Shown one piece after another: positions 39,456 to 52,886 of a DNA stretch of 64,000 nt. Position numbers and translations under genes: made by a program. Every line of letters starts with the position of its first letter. Position 1 is the first letter of the stretch. A model generated the notes under the pieces. That model did not search any database. It saw only the letters and a list, made by a program, of their open reading frames with translations, and was not told the DNA's origin. The stretch lies in assembly GCF_964340395.1 (NCBI RefSeq), contig NC_135570.1, forward strand, positions 7,556,822-7,620,821, given 5' to 3'. Origin of the DNA: Glandiceps talaboti (Eukaryota; Hemichordata; Enteropneusta; Spengelidae).

Positions 39456-41384
39456 GTGAGTAGAAGTGATCATAAATGTAATGTTCACTGGCATTGATCA
39501 AAAGTCAATAACAGTTTAAGGAGAACAGATGAGAAAGCTTTTGTAAACAGAAGTATCCAGGGTAAGATTCTTGAATTTATCAACCACAGATGATAAATAT
39601 TTCAAGTGGCAAACTGTTCCATATGCACTGAGCTGCTTCAGCAAATGTAGCCTTGAATCTTAGCATGTTGACTTTAATGCTTTCCATCCTCTAGGAGAAG
39701 GAGAGCATTGAAGTTACCATACTTAGATTCAAGGTTATGTATGTACAAATGCATTGCTTACGACAAAATTAAAGCTCTTGACCTAATCTTTGTGATGAAG
39801 TGAATAACTAATGGTTATTTTGACTGTCACATGACCAGCTGAGCAGAGATATAACAAAGAATATCAGATACATTTATGAATCATCATTTCTGAACAAATA
39901 GGTATCCGCTTCTGTTGTGATGGCGAAGAGGGTATGTGCAAAGTCTTCTGTTCCCGGATGACGGATCTGCTGACATTATCAGACACTTGCTGAGATTTTC
40001 GAGCGAAAGTATAACGTGAGCCAAAATAGGCCACTTCACCTTTACATGTAGAAAACGGTCAACTGTAAAAATCGATATTAATGCGTCATCAAAGCGTGAA
40101 AGAGATACGCTAAAGAGCACCCCAATTATACCCAAGCAGTTGGGCCTCAATGAAGCGTCACTTGACAGCTACTGTATAATCATATATATTTTGGCGTATT
40201 AAACATTTGGCAGATGGTGTGTCAGGTGCACTTTATTTTGGCAGACATCAGTCTAAGAGAAACTAGACACTTAAATCATGAATACTAGTATTAACTCATT
40301 CACCATATCTAAAACAACACAACAACAATGAAATACACAAATAAACAAATACCATAAACACAATACTTGAAAGAATCAAATGACAGATGAAAAGATCAAT
40401 ATAAACACAGGCATCACAGAGCATTAATTCTGGACTATGTCTTAACTTTACCCATAACTTAAATTTTCACAAGCAGAAATATATACTGAATCTTTTAATA
40501 CCCAAACCAGGATAATACAAAACTTATAACACTAAAAGTGTACACCCCTTTTAATATAATATGTTAGTGGGAACTACAGGTATTTCCGTGGACAAACTTT
40601 CGTGTGCATTCAGCTAAAAGTTTAACAGCATAGAAATCAATATGTTCACTGTGACAGTATATCCAAAGTGCTACTTCAGTAATTATGTCCATTGATGAGA
40701 ATGTTTCAGGACAGCTGCACTTGCATTACTAAATTGTCACTTGAAAGATAAAGATGGATGACATGGAAAGGCAAAACAACGGTTTGAAAAAACCTCCTAG
40801 CTGAATATCATTTTGGGAGAATGCCAACTACAGAAGGAAAAATAAACACAAATTCTTGTGAGACTGCATATTAATGTTTCAGAGGAAATCCTGAGATTAA
40901 ACGGATACTAATAATTTATGAACGGGGAAAGTAGATTTCAGGATAAGAAGAGCTGAGTGAGAATTACAGGAGCATGACTTGGTGCATCAAACTAGAAATT
41001 TTCATTTATGTGACAAACAGACAGTTACAGGAGTATGATTGCCTCATCACAAGAATTAATTGAATATACTTAACGCTCTATTAACTATAACGACACTGAC
41101 AGACCTTTGGCATCCATGTTATTTATGTACTAAGTATACTTGCCAAAAGTCTGTCAGTCTTTCAACCTTGTACAGTTGATCCCTGGTTATACCTCCAGGC
41201 TACATGGATAGTACAGCTTTAAATTGGCCATATAGATGAGAAAAGAGGTTTGGACTGGTCAACTACCTCTAATGCCCTTCTGTTATCATGTAATAATATG
41301 TTATTACCATATATCTTATATATATTTATATTTCTTCGAATAAATTATGAATCACATTATTATTTTTGATTTCAATTTGTTCCC
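39456..41384. other. Unassigned DNA
   Basis: A patch at 39890-40145 is richer in CpG than its surroundings and is open on the minus strand for 88 codons with no recognisable domain. The rest is AT-rich without features. Confidence 0.3.
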
Positions 41385-41765
41385 TATGCAATACACCATC
41401 CTTTCACTGTTGCTATGAGCATGGTCTTGTTGCTAGATACATGTGTGTTCCTTTTTTGAACGTTTGTCAACCTGCTTATCCATCCTCTTGTTACCATTGC
41501 CATTTACACTATCATTTCACTGTTGCTATGGGCATGGTGTTATTTCTAGGCATATCTGCTCATTTTTTGAATGTTTTAACCAGTGCCTATCCATCCCTGA
41601 TTGTTGCCATCTAAACCATCATTTAGCTGTTGCTATGGGCTTGTTGCTAGGCATATCTGTTGCTTTTTTGAATGTTTATCAACCTTCCTATTCATCCCTC
41701 TTGTTATTGTTGCCATCTAAACCATCATTTGGCTGTCACTATGGGCATGGTCATGTTGCTATTGA
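41385..41765. repeat. Tandem repeat of about 100-120 bp, about 3.5 units
   Basis: Each unit contains catttcactgttgctatggg, catggt, a ttgctaggcatatctg block, (t)tttttgaatgttt and atccatccc(t)cttgtt. Units start near 41398, 41512, 41620 and 41728. Plus-strand reading frames here are repeat products. Confidence 0.85.
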
Positions 41766-42757
41766 ACCTTATAGTTCAGTCATACTAAAATTCCAAAAAA
41801 ATACCCGATTCTCAGATGTAAATATATCAAATCACATCGCTATAAACAACAGTCTCTTTTATGGCACCATCCAAGACACATTGCACCATCAAGAAAACTA
41901 TTTCGCAGTAGTGCAAAAGAAATATCACCTCTGGTTCATGAAAATGATGAATTTACAGAGATTACAGTCATCGAACTCAACCACTTACATAATGTACAAA
42001 GTTGGTTGAGGTGGATAATTGCAACCTCGTACAGCTGACCAATGGGTAGATACAGGGATATACAATACAGTGCAGCTGTTTTTAATAGCTTCAGTAATAT
42101 CTCAGTTACACACACATTTAGGAAAATAAAATTCCACCTGCACCTCCATTGTCAAGTTCAATTTACGGAGTACAATACTGTAAACTTATACAATTTTCAT
42201 CAAGAGAGAGTTTGCTTATTGAATGGAAGAAATGAAAATGAAAAAAAAATGGTCAGATATGCAAATTTCTACTCACAGAGTCAGAAAATTCTTAAGAAGC
42301 AAATCCCATTCAAATTTTAGCTGATGTCTCGTTAGCATTAAATTCTGTTATCAACATGACTTTTGTTATACCATATGGTATAAATGCAAAAATATCAGAC
42401 TCAATAATATGTATAAGTCAATTTAGTCTTTGAGAATCGATTGTAAACTGGAAATTATGAGGATGTAGGAAAAATATCATAACTTACTATAATACGTTAG
42501 TGAGGGGAATACACATGGTTATCTCACTTTTCTCCCATTTTAAGGAGTCTTAACGCTACAGTTTCTTTTATCGATTTTTCAGAATTTCTAATCATGTATT
42601 TGACCATTAATGGTCACCGTTTTGATATGAAATTACATATTAATATTTGATATTAAACCAATATTATTATAATACATTCTTCATCCTTGTGATATTTTAC
42701 CTACACTGGAAATATGGTAAAAATACATCGGAATTTCATGCATGAAAATATCCACAT
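41766..42757. other. Unassigned DNA
   Basis: No supported exon. AT-rich with no recognised repeat. Confidence 0.3.
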
Positions 42758-42923
42758 CAGTGTGACCTCTAAGCCAATTTGACGTGCCACTGACGCGCAT
42801 ACAATTTCTAGTGACGCACCAAAATTTGATGTTCCCCTATATCTTACTATTTCACAAGAAATGCCAATTTTTATCATTTTGACTCACAACAACAAAATTT
42901 GGCTATCATTAGAGGGCACCCTG
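42758..42923. mobile_element. hAT-like MITE, 166 bp
   Basis: The left terminus cagtgtgacctctaagccaa and the right terminus ttggctatcattagaggg then caccctg are inverted relatives. The flanks atccacat and attcacct agree at 6 of 8 positions, as a decayed 8-bp duplication would. The termini differ from family D. Confidence 0.65.
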
Positions 42924-43207
42924 ATTCACCTCAAATGTTTCACTCAAATGAATACAACACTGCCAACTATACACATAGCTTATCGGTTTTAAAAGTTATA
43001 GCCAGCAGCTAGTAGGTAATATAAGAACCGACATATCTACTAAGTTCCTTACTGATAAATACAGCTTATCATGGCAGACATCAAATTCATTTCTCTGTGT
43101 ATGCGTGTGTAGGATCAGAGATCAACAACAACTCTCAATTCCACTCCTTCACCATTTTGTTTTTTCTTTATATTTTTCTCTCTCGTTTCTGTCTTTATTG
43201 TTTGTTT

Positions 43208-43571
43208 TCTAAAGTGGTCATATGGATAAGGATTGGGTTTTTATTTTGGATTTTTGATTTATGAAACAATTTTATCATGGCTTCCTACTTGAAAAATCAA
43301 AATGAAACAACATATATCAAGTCCTTGTTTGTAACTCAATAAATTGCAAAAGATTAATAGCTGTGTAAAATGTTTGTTATTGTATTTGTACGTACAATAA
43401 CAAACTTTTTTACCCATTTTTTAGCATTTTCCAATGTAATGAGTTACAACAAAGAATTGGTCTATGTTGTTTCATGTTGATTTTTCAAGTAGGAAGTCAT
43501 GATAAACATATTTTATAAAATAAAAATCTCAAAATAAATACCAAATCCTCATCCACATATGGCCACTTTAA
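43208..43571. mobile_element. Family A foldback MITE, complete (A7)
   Basis: The left end taaagtggtcatatggataa and the right end catatggccactttaa, with the centre gttattgtatttgtacgtac then aataacaaac. About 360 bp and well preserved. Confidence 0.88.
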
Positions 43572-43739
43572 TCTACTCCAAAGTAAAAAATGTGGGTGTG
43601 GCTATATTTCCAGTTTTATATGTTATTATTTTATGCATAGTGTGTGAAACACAAAATGAATACATTTGTACATATTTGTTTCTCATTACCTCATGCCCAA
43701 CCTTGAATCTGACAAAATCTTTAAAATAATAATGGGTGA

Positions 43740-43994
43740 ATCAGGAAAAACAACATTGACAAAGTCTGTGTTTGAAAATCAATACATTGCAAAAAGCTCA
43801 CAAATGTATATATAAAAAAAATGTGTTATTATACGTACAATAACAAACATTTTACACATTTATTAATCTTTTGCAATTTATTGAGATACAAACAAGGGCT
43901 TGACATATGTTCTTTTACATGCCATGATAAATTCATTTTATAAACTAAAAATCCAAAATAAATGACCAATCCTCACCTACATGGCCATTTTAAA
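43740..43994. mobile_element. Family A MITE, left end lost (A8)
   Basis: Begins inside the left arm (aacaacattgacaaagtctg), keeps the centre (gttattatacgtacaataac) and the right terminus (tcacctacatggccatttta). It lies only about 170 bp after A7. Confidence 0.75.
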
Positions 43995-45117
43995 ATTAAT
44001 CCCTATATAGACAAATTTGACAACAATTACAATAGGAAGGAACACCCACGAAATTAAACATTCAGTAGTTGAAATAAATCAATAAATATAGCATTGCTAT
44101 CAAGGACTTCTGTTCTATTCTGGACTCAAAAGGACCACATACACAATATAGCTTCTGAAGAAATGGCTTAAGGTGGAATCTGGCCTTTCCTGGAATATTT
44201 TTTTTTTACAACTCCCCCACTGACCTCCAAGTATGCATGCAATAAAGAATACCATTTCCCTCAAATACTTTCATTGTAATTTGTATGTGACAGACTAGCG
44301 ATAGTTGACACTGACAAAATATACAAATTACAAGTATATCTTTTCAAAGACAATAGAGGGGTTTAGATACACGCATACGTGCACGGGAACATTATCGTGC
44401 ATGCGTACACGTAATGTCGCATACAAAATTGTGTTTAGTCAAGCGTTCGCATGAAAAAAAGTGGAATGTGTGCGCACGTTGGCACGTGACTTCAATTTCT
44501 AAACATATTGGTATTTACGTGCAACTACCCAAACGAAAGACAGACCAATTAATTTACAGTTATACTTCTGAACTTTGATATAAAAAGTACAACGTTTAAT
44601 ATCAGAAAAATGACGAAAACTTATTTACAGTTACGTGTAGACTGCCATTTTGACATAGCATCGTCTGATACAGAACGCCTGGGTTTCTTTGATTCACATG
44701 ATAATGACGTATAAAACCTCTCTAATAATATTACCTTCATACTTGTAACTGCATACAGATGGAGTAAGTTAGGACTTAATTCTCATAATGTCCCTAAATA
44801 CCTGTCCTTCTCTGATGTCTAGGGACATTGTCCCAATCAAGTTCTGTACTCCGTCTGCAAGCAGGACTACTTAATTTACACTCTAATGTTGAAAGAATTA
44901 ATTGGATATTTAGTATTTAAAAATTATGCACATTGGTTTGTTTTTTATCTATCAATCGTTCTTGATTTGTTCAATGCTTTGCTTCATACTTTCACTGCAC
45001 ACACCATTTGGGCAGACTTTCTTAACTCTATGTTTCTCATGACCCGACCGACTGTTTTATTTCTTCACTCTGGTGAATTTATTTTTCAAATTGACGCCCT
45101 CTATGGTAGATTTAGAA
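43995..45117. other. Unassigned DNA, one CpG-rich hairpin
   Basis: tgcacg(10 nt)cgtgca with flanking acgca/tgcgt lies near 44372-44412 in a short CpG-rich patch. The recurring motif cgtctgcaagcaggactac is at 44852-44870. Confidence 0.35.
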
Positions 45118-45291
45118 TTACACAATATAACTGTCAGATAGCAACCCAATCTGATTAAAATCCGATGTAATTTGTACACTTCGTGATTCCTTTTTAGCTG
45201 TTATGTTCACTGTCATTAATGATTTGTTCTTTTGTGAACCCTTGTTACATACATCTAACACAACACCATCGACATTCCCGTACCAAATCTC
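45118..45291 (-). CDS. Candidate terminal exon
   Basis: The minus-strand frame reads YEIWYGNVDGVVLDVC after a possible acceptor (actcgtaag, ending at 45292), continues through VNITAKKES and QITSDFNQIG, and ends SDSYIV then TAA. The frame is rich in RNY codons. Two AATAAA signals follow the stop on the same strand at 45083-45078 and 45061-45056, 35 and 57 nt downstream, which suits a last exon. The acceptor is weak, so the true exon may begin elsewhere (the frame is open to 45309). No domain is recognised. It may join the first exon proposed at 46667-46637, but the phases fit only with another exon in between. Confidence 0.4.
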   Translation of the reverse strand, partial: EIWYGNVDGVVLDVCNKGSQKNKSLMTVNITAKKESRSVQITSDFNQIGLLSDSYIV

Positions 45292-45616
45292 GTACTTACG
45301 AGTAGCCAATCAAAATCCATCTTACAATATAACACTCAACTTTCAAAATTGAAAGAAAGAGAACCACCAAACAATAAAGGTTTCCTTCTGACTTTAATTG
45401 TGATTTCTCTAACATTCAGACTGTTATAGTACAATTATGAATTGAAGGTATAATCAACATGTACTCATACACTTACTTTTTTAACTGTGTTTTTTAACCA
45501 ACTGACCAATCATTTTGAAGGTAATACAACTAGAAACACAGAGGTATGGGCACCCTTGTGTTCATGATCTTATTTGTTAAGTAAGAAATAGCATTTTGAT
45601 ATATTTGCAAACATTT

Positions 45617-45784
45617 TCAGTGTTTTTATTAAGGGTGGTAAGTTGGTAAAATTTACCTGAGTTCCCAAGTCATTTTACCACGGTTCCCCACCCAAATTAT
45701 ATTACAATGTATGGGAACTACGCCAGTTTTACCAAATTTACCCCTATCTCTTATCAGGGTTCCCACACCTTAGCAAAAACACTG
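45617..45784. mobile_element. hAT-like MITE (family D, copy D2)
   Basis: Termini cagtgtttttattaagg and ccttagcaaaaacactg, with interior ggtaaaatttacctgagttc, match D1, but the copy is only 168 bp. The 8-bp duplication is not exact here; a shared attttc sits on both sides. Confidence 0.75.
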
Positions 45785-46636
45785 ATTTTCAACACACAAC
45801 ATTGGATTTTTTTTCTTGCTCTAGTTAGTTTGACGACAAATGTGTACATTAGTTCATATAGATATGAATGTAAAATGCTGGTTGTATCCAATGGGTAATG
45901 ATGCATATACTGTTACGGAGTCGTACGTGGAATATTTTATGGGAATTACATATTGCCAATATAACGGTTAAAATAGCCTAAAGCAATCTGTCAATTTGAA
46001 AATAGAAAATATCGAGTGATGACTCTATATAACAGTATACGAGTGTGCTGTTGTGAACGCGAACGGGACGCTTGTTTGAGTTTGAGGTATATAGGCTAGT
46101 CGGTCCTGCTTGCTTGCAGACGACGCACGCGTTTCGCTCAACAGCTTACTAACTCCGTATGCAAGCAGGACTACGTGTGCCTACATTTGTAAGTTGTTAT
46201 TTAAAAAAATCCTACCTTAATAAATAATTGGGGTGGCACTCCGGCCGACATATTTCATACGTAAATATGTACACGCGTACGTCTGCGAAATTTCATTTTA
46301 ATATTTGACAGGTACCCGCTAAAATAATAAGAATTACCCAGGTACTTTAATTAAACATGTAATGTTATTGACTCAATAAAAGTTTTTTAACTAGTTAATT
46401 CACACTTGGTTGTTACGTGGTTAAAACCATTCATGACGCCAAATATCAGCAAACTATCAAAAACTGTACAAATTTACACTTATTTGAGGTTATTTGCAAG
46501 CAGTCGCCAATTTTTGACACGTTCTAAATAACTAAATATAAGAACAAGGGAAGGGGGGGGGGACATTTTCCAAAATGTGCTCTTTTCAAATTATTTGAGA
46601 CGACCCCCTCTAGCTCTGTTGAAATATTAGACCTAC
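45785..46636. other. Unassigned DNA with a short inverted motif pair
   Basis: gtcctgcttgc at 46103-46113 pairs perfectly with gcaagcaggac at 46161-46171. Sequence from here to about 54 kb has visibly more CpG than the first 45 kb. Confidence 0.4.
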
Positions 46637-46667
46637 CTGGTGTTTGATGAAACAGAATCGATATCAT
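46637..46667 (-). CDS. Candidate first coding exon
   Basis: ATG at 46667 (minus strand) begins MISILFHQTP and runs into a strong donor, CCAG|gtaggt, with one base carried over. The frame is also open upstream of the ATG. The exon lies just upstream (in transcription) of the candidate terminal exon 45291-45118 and downstream of the CpG-richer 46.7-47.1 kb region that could be a promoter. Short and unsupported by homology. Confidence 0.25.
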
Positions 46668-47024
46668 TCGACGCAGAAGGAACAAACTAAAACACCGGAG
46701 ACAGTGCTCGATCAACGCAACGGAGATCGTTCAAGTCAGTCGGTTCCTAGGCTAAGGGTATAATAACTTCAGGAAACTGTACGTGTTGTTGGCTCGTCCG
46801 AGTCGAGTCACTGAATCACACATGACACGTTGTATTGGTCGCTACCTGCGAGTGAATACGATCTGTTTACACACTGATAATATACTACACAATGTGCCCG
46901 GATTGCATGCGTAAACATCGAGTTCGGATCATCAGCTGAGCAACAGTAGGTAGGGGCTATCGTCTCTGCATAACTCAAAACACAGGTAGCAAAGTCATCG
47001 ATACGTTCGTTCACAAGACGTGAC

Positions 47025-47047
47025 ATGCAAATCACGGAAATTTGCAT
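47025..47047. promoter_or_regulatory. Inverted pair of octamer (POU) motifs
   Basis: atgcaaat, six spacer bases (cacgga), then a, then atttgcat: two ATGCAAAT sites face each other within 23 bp. The octamer is the known binding site of POU/Oct factors. The location between divergent candidate exons (minus at 46667, plus at 47025) suggests a shared promoter, which is inference. Confidence 0.4.
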
Positions 47048-47292
47048 ACCAAATTATCGTCTGCAACCCTGGACTGGAAGACACCATTATTATGAGTGGG
47101 TACGGGTGGGTACAAGGTCGTGCACGTTCGGCATGGCCAATGTCACGTTTTCCCCAATGTCTTGTAAACACGGGCAGTTAATTCAGTTGTTGACACAAGA
47201 ACTCATTGGTGCTGCTAGACTCCAAATTCAATCAAAACTAAACAAAGAAATTACAAAAAAATCAAGCCAACATGACGCCGAATATATGTTCT
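47025..47292 (+). CDS. Candidate first exon, 89 codons
   Basis: ATG at 47025, with G at -3, opens a frame that reads MQITEICIPNYRLQPWTG, then a W/Y-rich stretch, TFSPMSCKHGQLIQLLTQ, a Lys-rich segment and QHDAEYMF. It runs into a perfect donor, T|gtaagt, with one base carried over. Without splicing it would stop four codons later. The start overlaps the octamer pair, which is unusual for a coding start, so the true start may be at an internal Met or the whole region may be non-coding promoter. No domain is recognised and no following exon was found. Confidence 0.28.
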
Positions 47293-50170
47293 GTAAGTTA
47301 CAGTAGACGCTTTTATAAACAGTGTTCTACATAGAAGTTTTTAATTTTTCGACCAAAGCTATTTTATTTTTGGTTATTTTGGCGTATTTATATGAGTAAC
47401 GTGACTAGCTTTTCTTGTAGTGTTCATCTGATTCCGTTTGTTGCATTCGTGATCACTCATGTATGCAATATCATATAAGCTTATAAGCGTACACGCAAAT
47501 TTCACCACAAGTTGTTAAAAATTACTAAGTCTTCAATGATGTCAGTGCAAACAGACATGCCTGTGGCCTTTAGTCAAGTCTAATTATTTCACAAGTATTG
47601 TGTTCAAGATCGGCACGACCGGTGACCATCGAGCTCGGCTCTGATATTCTCTCCCCTATACGTTAAGCCCAGTAGTGCAATGTCGTGTTCGTTCTTGCGT
47701 AAATGTGTGTATTCATAACATTTCAAGCAATGGTATTTCATTTCACGTGCGTCAAAGCTCTGGCATCATTTTACACGAAAGTGTATTGTAACACCAGTAA
47801 GCAGAAAAGAGCGAAGTAAGCCGCTTACCACAGACACTTGTGGTATGTTGAAGACGTTAATGAATATTAATTTATAAACTTCTCTCCATAGTGATTCGTA
47901 CTTGATATGGACAGAACTTACTGTTTTGTACGTCTTTATATTGTTCGGATAAGTCAATATCACCGATGACGTCATCGTTACTTACATCCAATCGCATAGA
48001 AGATATATTATGACATCATTGTTTAATAACAGAAATGGAAACACTTTCGTAGGAGTTTGGATAATAAAGTCCACTAAGGATTTAGAAAAAAGGGGATGCC
48101 GTCACGCGTCACTGTTGGGGTGGTAACTGGCGAATCATAAATCTATGAACTATTCCTGTGCGCGCGTGTGATCCGGTACAACTGTAGTGCTGCTTGCATA
48201 TACCATGTATACAGAGTAATTCGGGACTCGATTCTGAAAATTGAGGGTCATGTCAGTGATATATAACTAGACCCGTGTACCGTCTGCAAGCAGGACTAGT
48301 ACAAGTGTAACTAGAATATGTAGTGTGTGATTAGCTTACTTTTTAGACTTTTCAAACATCAGTAGACCTAATTATATGAAAGATGTTTACGGATAAATAC
48401 TTGCTCTCTGAGAACTCAATATATGTCCTCCAGTCCCACGCCGGAGTTCTTGAAGCGCAAATTTCCAGAGCTAAAAGCCGTGATATACCTATTGACTGGA
48501 ATTAGCTGGAAAGAGTCAGCGCCAACAAAGTCGATGAATAATTCTCGACGATGATCTAATACTTAGCAACCTCAGGCAGAACATGTTCGTAATTCCTTGC
48601 CTGGCGCCTGTTCGTGTCAAAATTCACAGTATATTCAACAGACCGAATGAAGCACACCTAATATAATTCCTAAACGAGAACTAAATTTTCTTCTGTTTTA
48701 ATTGACGCCTAAGAGTAAATTCCGAAATTGCTTTTGTCTACAAAGTCTATACAGACAAATACCATGAACAGAGTTTCTTGTAAACGTTAGTTGAGGTTCA
48801 CTCGTCTGTGAACATTTAAATTCCCAGACATCTCTCATTCGGAGTTAAGAATTTCCATTACACGTACGGTAATTATACTATATAGACCACTTACGTATAC
48901 ACATAGATCTGGCGATGACTGTCGCTGGTACACGGGGATTTGTTTGTTCTGGTTACTAGGTACAAACATCTAAATCAACAACAATTCACTGAGTCACCAT
49001 TCATTGATACAAAGAAAGCGATTCAACACAACATCACAATACCCCACTACGCTAATCTATCAAAGCACTCGAAGCAAGTCAAGAAATTGGAAGAACCATA
49101 GACCCTAGACCGTACACACACGTATGTAGGGTCTATGGAAGCACTACAGAATAGCAAGTGTTTTCATAGAGGCGTTTGTCCGCCCAAATGTAAAGAGTTC
49201 GTGTTTTTAAATGGGCGTATCGATCGCGATACTCAATACGTACTTTATTTATCTTTCCGTATGAACCGAGTCAAATACTATCTAAACTAAAGGATCAATG
49301 AATTTTTTGAAAAAAAGCTATGCAATGTATATGTTATGCTTCGACACAATAGCTTTTGAAGAGATCAAATCATTGAAAGCCTTTTTTTTCAAGGTTATTT
49401 ATTCTGACACTGGGAACGGAAATCAAAGGATTCTATGATTTAACAAAACGTGGAATTTCCAGGTCAATGGAACTATTTGGCGAAATTTGCAGAGCTTTCT
49501 CTTTCTGGAAACTTTTGAAAATAGAGAAAGCATGGATGCACAATAATTACAGAAGTACAGAGCAAACACAGATGATTAAAGAAATATAATAGTCAGTCCT
49601 ATAGTATAAAGTTCGACTATGAACTACACTGTTACCTTTCAACGCGAAAAGCATGCATTTAGAAATAAGACATCGGTAGCCAAGATTAGTAAGCGAAAGT
49701 CATACACCCCTATCTAAGTCGTAACCATGGTGATACGATTGAAACATTTTAGGCCAATACAAAGAAACATCAAATAAGTTTTAAGTGGATTATTTCAGGA
49801 TTTTTGATCTCGTCGATAAAAAGACGCACATAGTAAGACAGTTTTTTGAAAAGTATCGTGTGTAAGAGAAACTCCCAATTTCTGATCCGCGAAGTTCTAC
49901 TGTCAAATTATTCATTGAATTGTAACGGTTGCAGGTCGCCGTTTACAGCTACCAGTACTTAGTTTATCAATAGTTGTTTTTTTGTTTGAAAGGGTTCAGT
50001 ATCTGGCTTGTATTTTTAATAGTGTAAAGTGCGTGCGACCCACTCACGTTCCGATGAATTAGTGTCAGTCTCCTTTGAACTAAATTGTTACTGCATGCCT
50101 ACTAGAAATGTCTACCAAACAAACATTAGTATACAAAAGATAGTTCCACACAATGTGGAAACGAATGGTC
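47293..50170. other. Unassigned, relatively CpG-rich DNA
   Basis: A perfect 12-bp hairpin (ccatagaccctaga-type stem, 49096-49138) and the recurring motif at 48280-48298 lie here. No exon was supported. Confidence 0.3.
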
Positions 50171-50205
50171 ATTATATATATGTATATGTATATATATATA
50201 TATGT

Positions 50206-50261
<56 letters not shown>
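50171..50261. repeat. (TA)n then (TG)n microsatellite
   Basis: tatatgtatatgtatatata passing into about 28 tg units. Confidence 0.95.
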
Positions 50262-51528
50262 AATATAATGGTTTTAATGTGCTCTACCCATGTAATGATA
50301 TCGCGCGCTGAGTGATTAGAATAGAACACTGCGATATAAATCGCCTCTTCCCACCCCCACCACCACCCCAGCTACATCTAAGGTACAAGGAGATATCTAT
50401 ATGTGAATTTAATTAAGCAATTGTAAAACATGTATAATTGTACGGTACACTAAATTAAGTAACATCGGCAATCAACTTTGGGCCAGGCTCCGTACATAAT
50501 TTCTTTATTAGAAACAGATGAAGGCTTCGCAAAGATTTAATCTCCTACATTTGGAGATGCGGTTACGGTTACATTTACAGAGATACGTGTACTCAGTCAA
50601 CAGGGTGTTCCCTTTACAATTTAGACTTTTGAGAAAAATAGTATCACCATCTGATGGGCATGGCTAATGGGGAGGGTATAGGAGGAGAGGGGTAGGAGTG
50701 TCTCTCTCCTCACGGTGAGTACTTTGTTCATAAAAAAAATAAGAACAGTCATGTAAGAGAAGCTATTTAGAGGCGTAAAATATCAAATTATATCCCATAA
50801 GTTAAAGTTTGACAAATAATGTATAGGAAAATAAAATCTGATTGATTATCCAAAACACCACGCGACACTGCACAGGCGTTATGATATTATTAGTCAAATC
50901 CCAAGTGAACTCGTTACCCATCGGTGTTGACAATCATGATAGAGTGAAAACTTATTTCGAAATTGGCCCGTGTGATGTAATCATAATTGTGTCACGGTGT
51001 ATTGCCATGGTAACACCCTGATCATGCCGATCTCATTGCCAACGATTTAAAATAAAGTGAAAAATGAAAGCTGGAATTAAAACACAAAATCAAAACAGAA
51101 ATATCAGCATATAAAGTATGATAATACTGTCTGCTGGTGGTGATGGTGTATACAGTAACCAGGTATTGTGTAAAGCAAAACCCACAAGTGCTGTATACCT
51201 ATATAGTAGTAACTATAGCAAAGAAAATGGATTTGACGGAGCAATACAAATCAAACGACATAAAAGATAGTCTCGGTTACCCAGACTCTCGCCGCTGGGG
51301 GCTCTGTCTACGAGACCACTCCTCGCTTCTACATAACCAAAAACAAAAATCTTGTCTGAAAGACTGCACGCGGGCGTAATTTCTTCATCAACGACTGAAA
51401 CAAATTACTAGTAGAGTAGTAACTCGAAAACAGACTCAATTACTGAGTATTACGGACATATATGCAATAGTCTGTGGACTCTGCTCATGTGATTGTAATT
51501 TAAAAAAAAAATATTTATTATATTTACA
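50262..51528. other. Unassigned DNA
   Basis: 51268-51310 holds agtctcggttacccagactc followed by a GC-rich segment. It is an inverted relative of the gtctgggtaacc motif at 4866-4884 and may be an end of a dispersed element. No exon was supported. Confidence 0.3.
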
Positions 51529-51534
51529 TTTATT
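51529..51534 (-). terminator. Polyadenylation signal AATAAA
   Basis: AATAAA on the minus strand about 215 nt after the stop of the gene at 51749-52276, with a second aataaat close by (51513-51519). Confidence 0.5.
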
Positions 51535-51748
51535 TAAACAGTCTATGTAATAAAGTGTGCATCTGTTGCCATAACAACAGCGAGTCAAGTAGGATAGATT
51601 GTTATTATCTGCTGGTACACTTGTCTGAAAATATAACTTTCTTACTACTGCGTGTTTGCCTTCCTTGTTTAACATTTTAGCTATTATAGGAGTAAATTTA
51701 TGAAAATAATGTGAACTAGTGATATTAATTTCCATTTGAACTTCAAAA

Positions 51749-52276
51749 TTAGCTAGGTTTATTTTGCAATTTGGACTTCGAATCAGGTGTTCTCGTATTT
51801 CCTCGCGATCGTATTCTCTCGTTATTCTCGTAAACCTTCCGTCGATATACATTCCGATATCCTCCGACAACACAGCCGGAGTCTCGTGGCTTGAATTTCT
51901 GTCCACCAATAAACCCATATGATGTGAACGGGTTAGTCGGTGATAAGATTGCACGGACTCTATCTTGGCATTTTTCTGTCACATTCTGGTTTTCAAGACC
52001 ACATATTTTACTTGCTTGCAATTGGTGGCAATTTTCACGCTCAGAGCTCACCTCACACAATGAGAGTGTTTTAGCATGTCCACATTCCTGGATTGTCTTT
52101 ATCATGGCGTCTATTTCAACCTCTTGTCGCAATTCGACATTTCTGATATCTTCAGTGAGGGAACGTATGGCGTCATCATGTGACGTCACAATTTTCTTCA
52201 GTTCTGTAATTTCTTTGAATAGACTGGAAACATCAGCTTGACTGTCGTGTATATTTTCTTCTACTGTTTCGTTCAT
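51749..52276 (-). CDS. Probable single-exon gene, coiled-coil protein of 175 residues
   Basis: The start was chosen at 52276 because gccaccATGa is a full Kozak match. An in-frame ATG at 52324 would add 16 residues. Residues 5-65 form heptad-like helices (SLFKEITELKKIV, AIRSLTEDIRNVELR, IDAMIKTIQEC), a likely coiled coil. A middle segment has five cysteines (ECGHAKTLSLCEV to VTEKC), and the tail is basic (RRKVYENNERIRSRG) and ends NKPS. No signal peptide or known domain is recognised. A TATA-like taaatataaaa lies roughly 200 bp upstream of the start and an AATAAA about 215 nt after the stop. A second minus-strand frame (51436-51954) overlaps the 3' end and could indicate a frameshift or an intron. 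The role is unknown. Confidence 0.5.
   Translation of the reverse strand: MNETVEENIHDSQADVSSLFKEITELKKIVTSHDDAIRSLTEDIRNVELRQEVEIDAMIKTIQECGHAKTLSLCEVSSERENCHQLQASKICGLENQNVTEKCQDRVRAILSPTNPFTSYGFIGGQKFKPRDSGCVVGGYRNVYRRKVYENNERIRSRGNTRTPDSKSKLQNKPS

Positions 52277-52886
<610 letters not shown>

Noticed and set aside
41218-41240. ttggccatatagatgag, similar to a family A terminus
   Set aside because: Only about 15 bp match and no internal family A sequence follows.
41366-42009. Plus-strand frame of 188 codons
   Set aside because: Its first part is translation of the tandem repeat at 41385-41765 and the rest has no domain or splice support.
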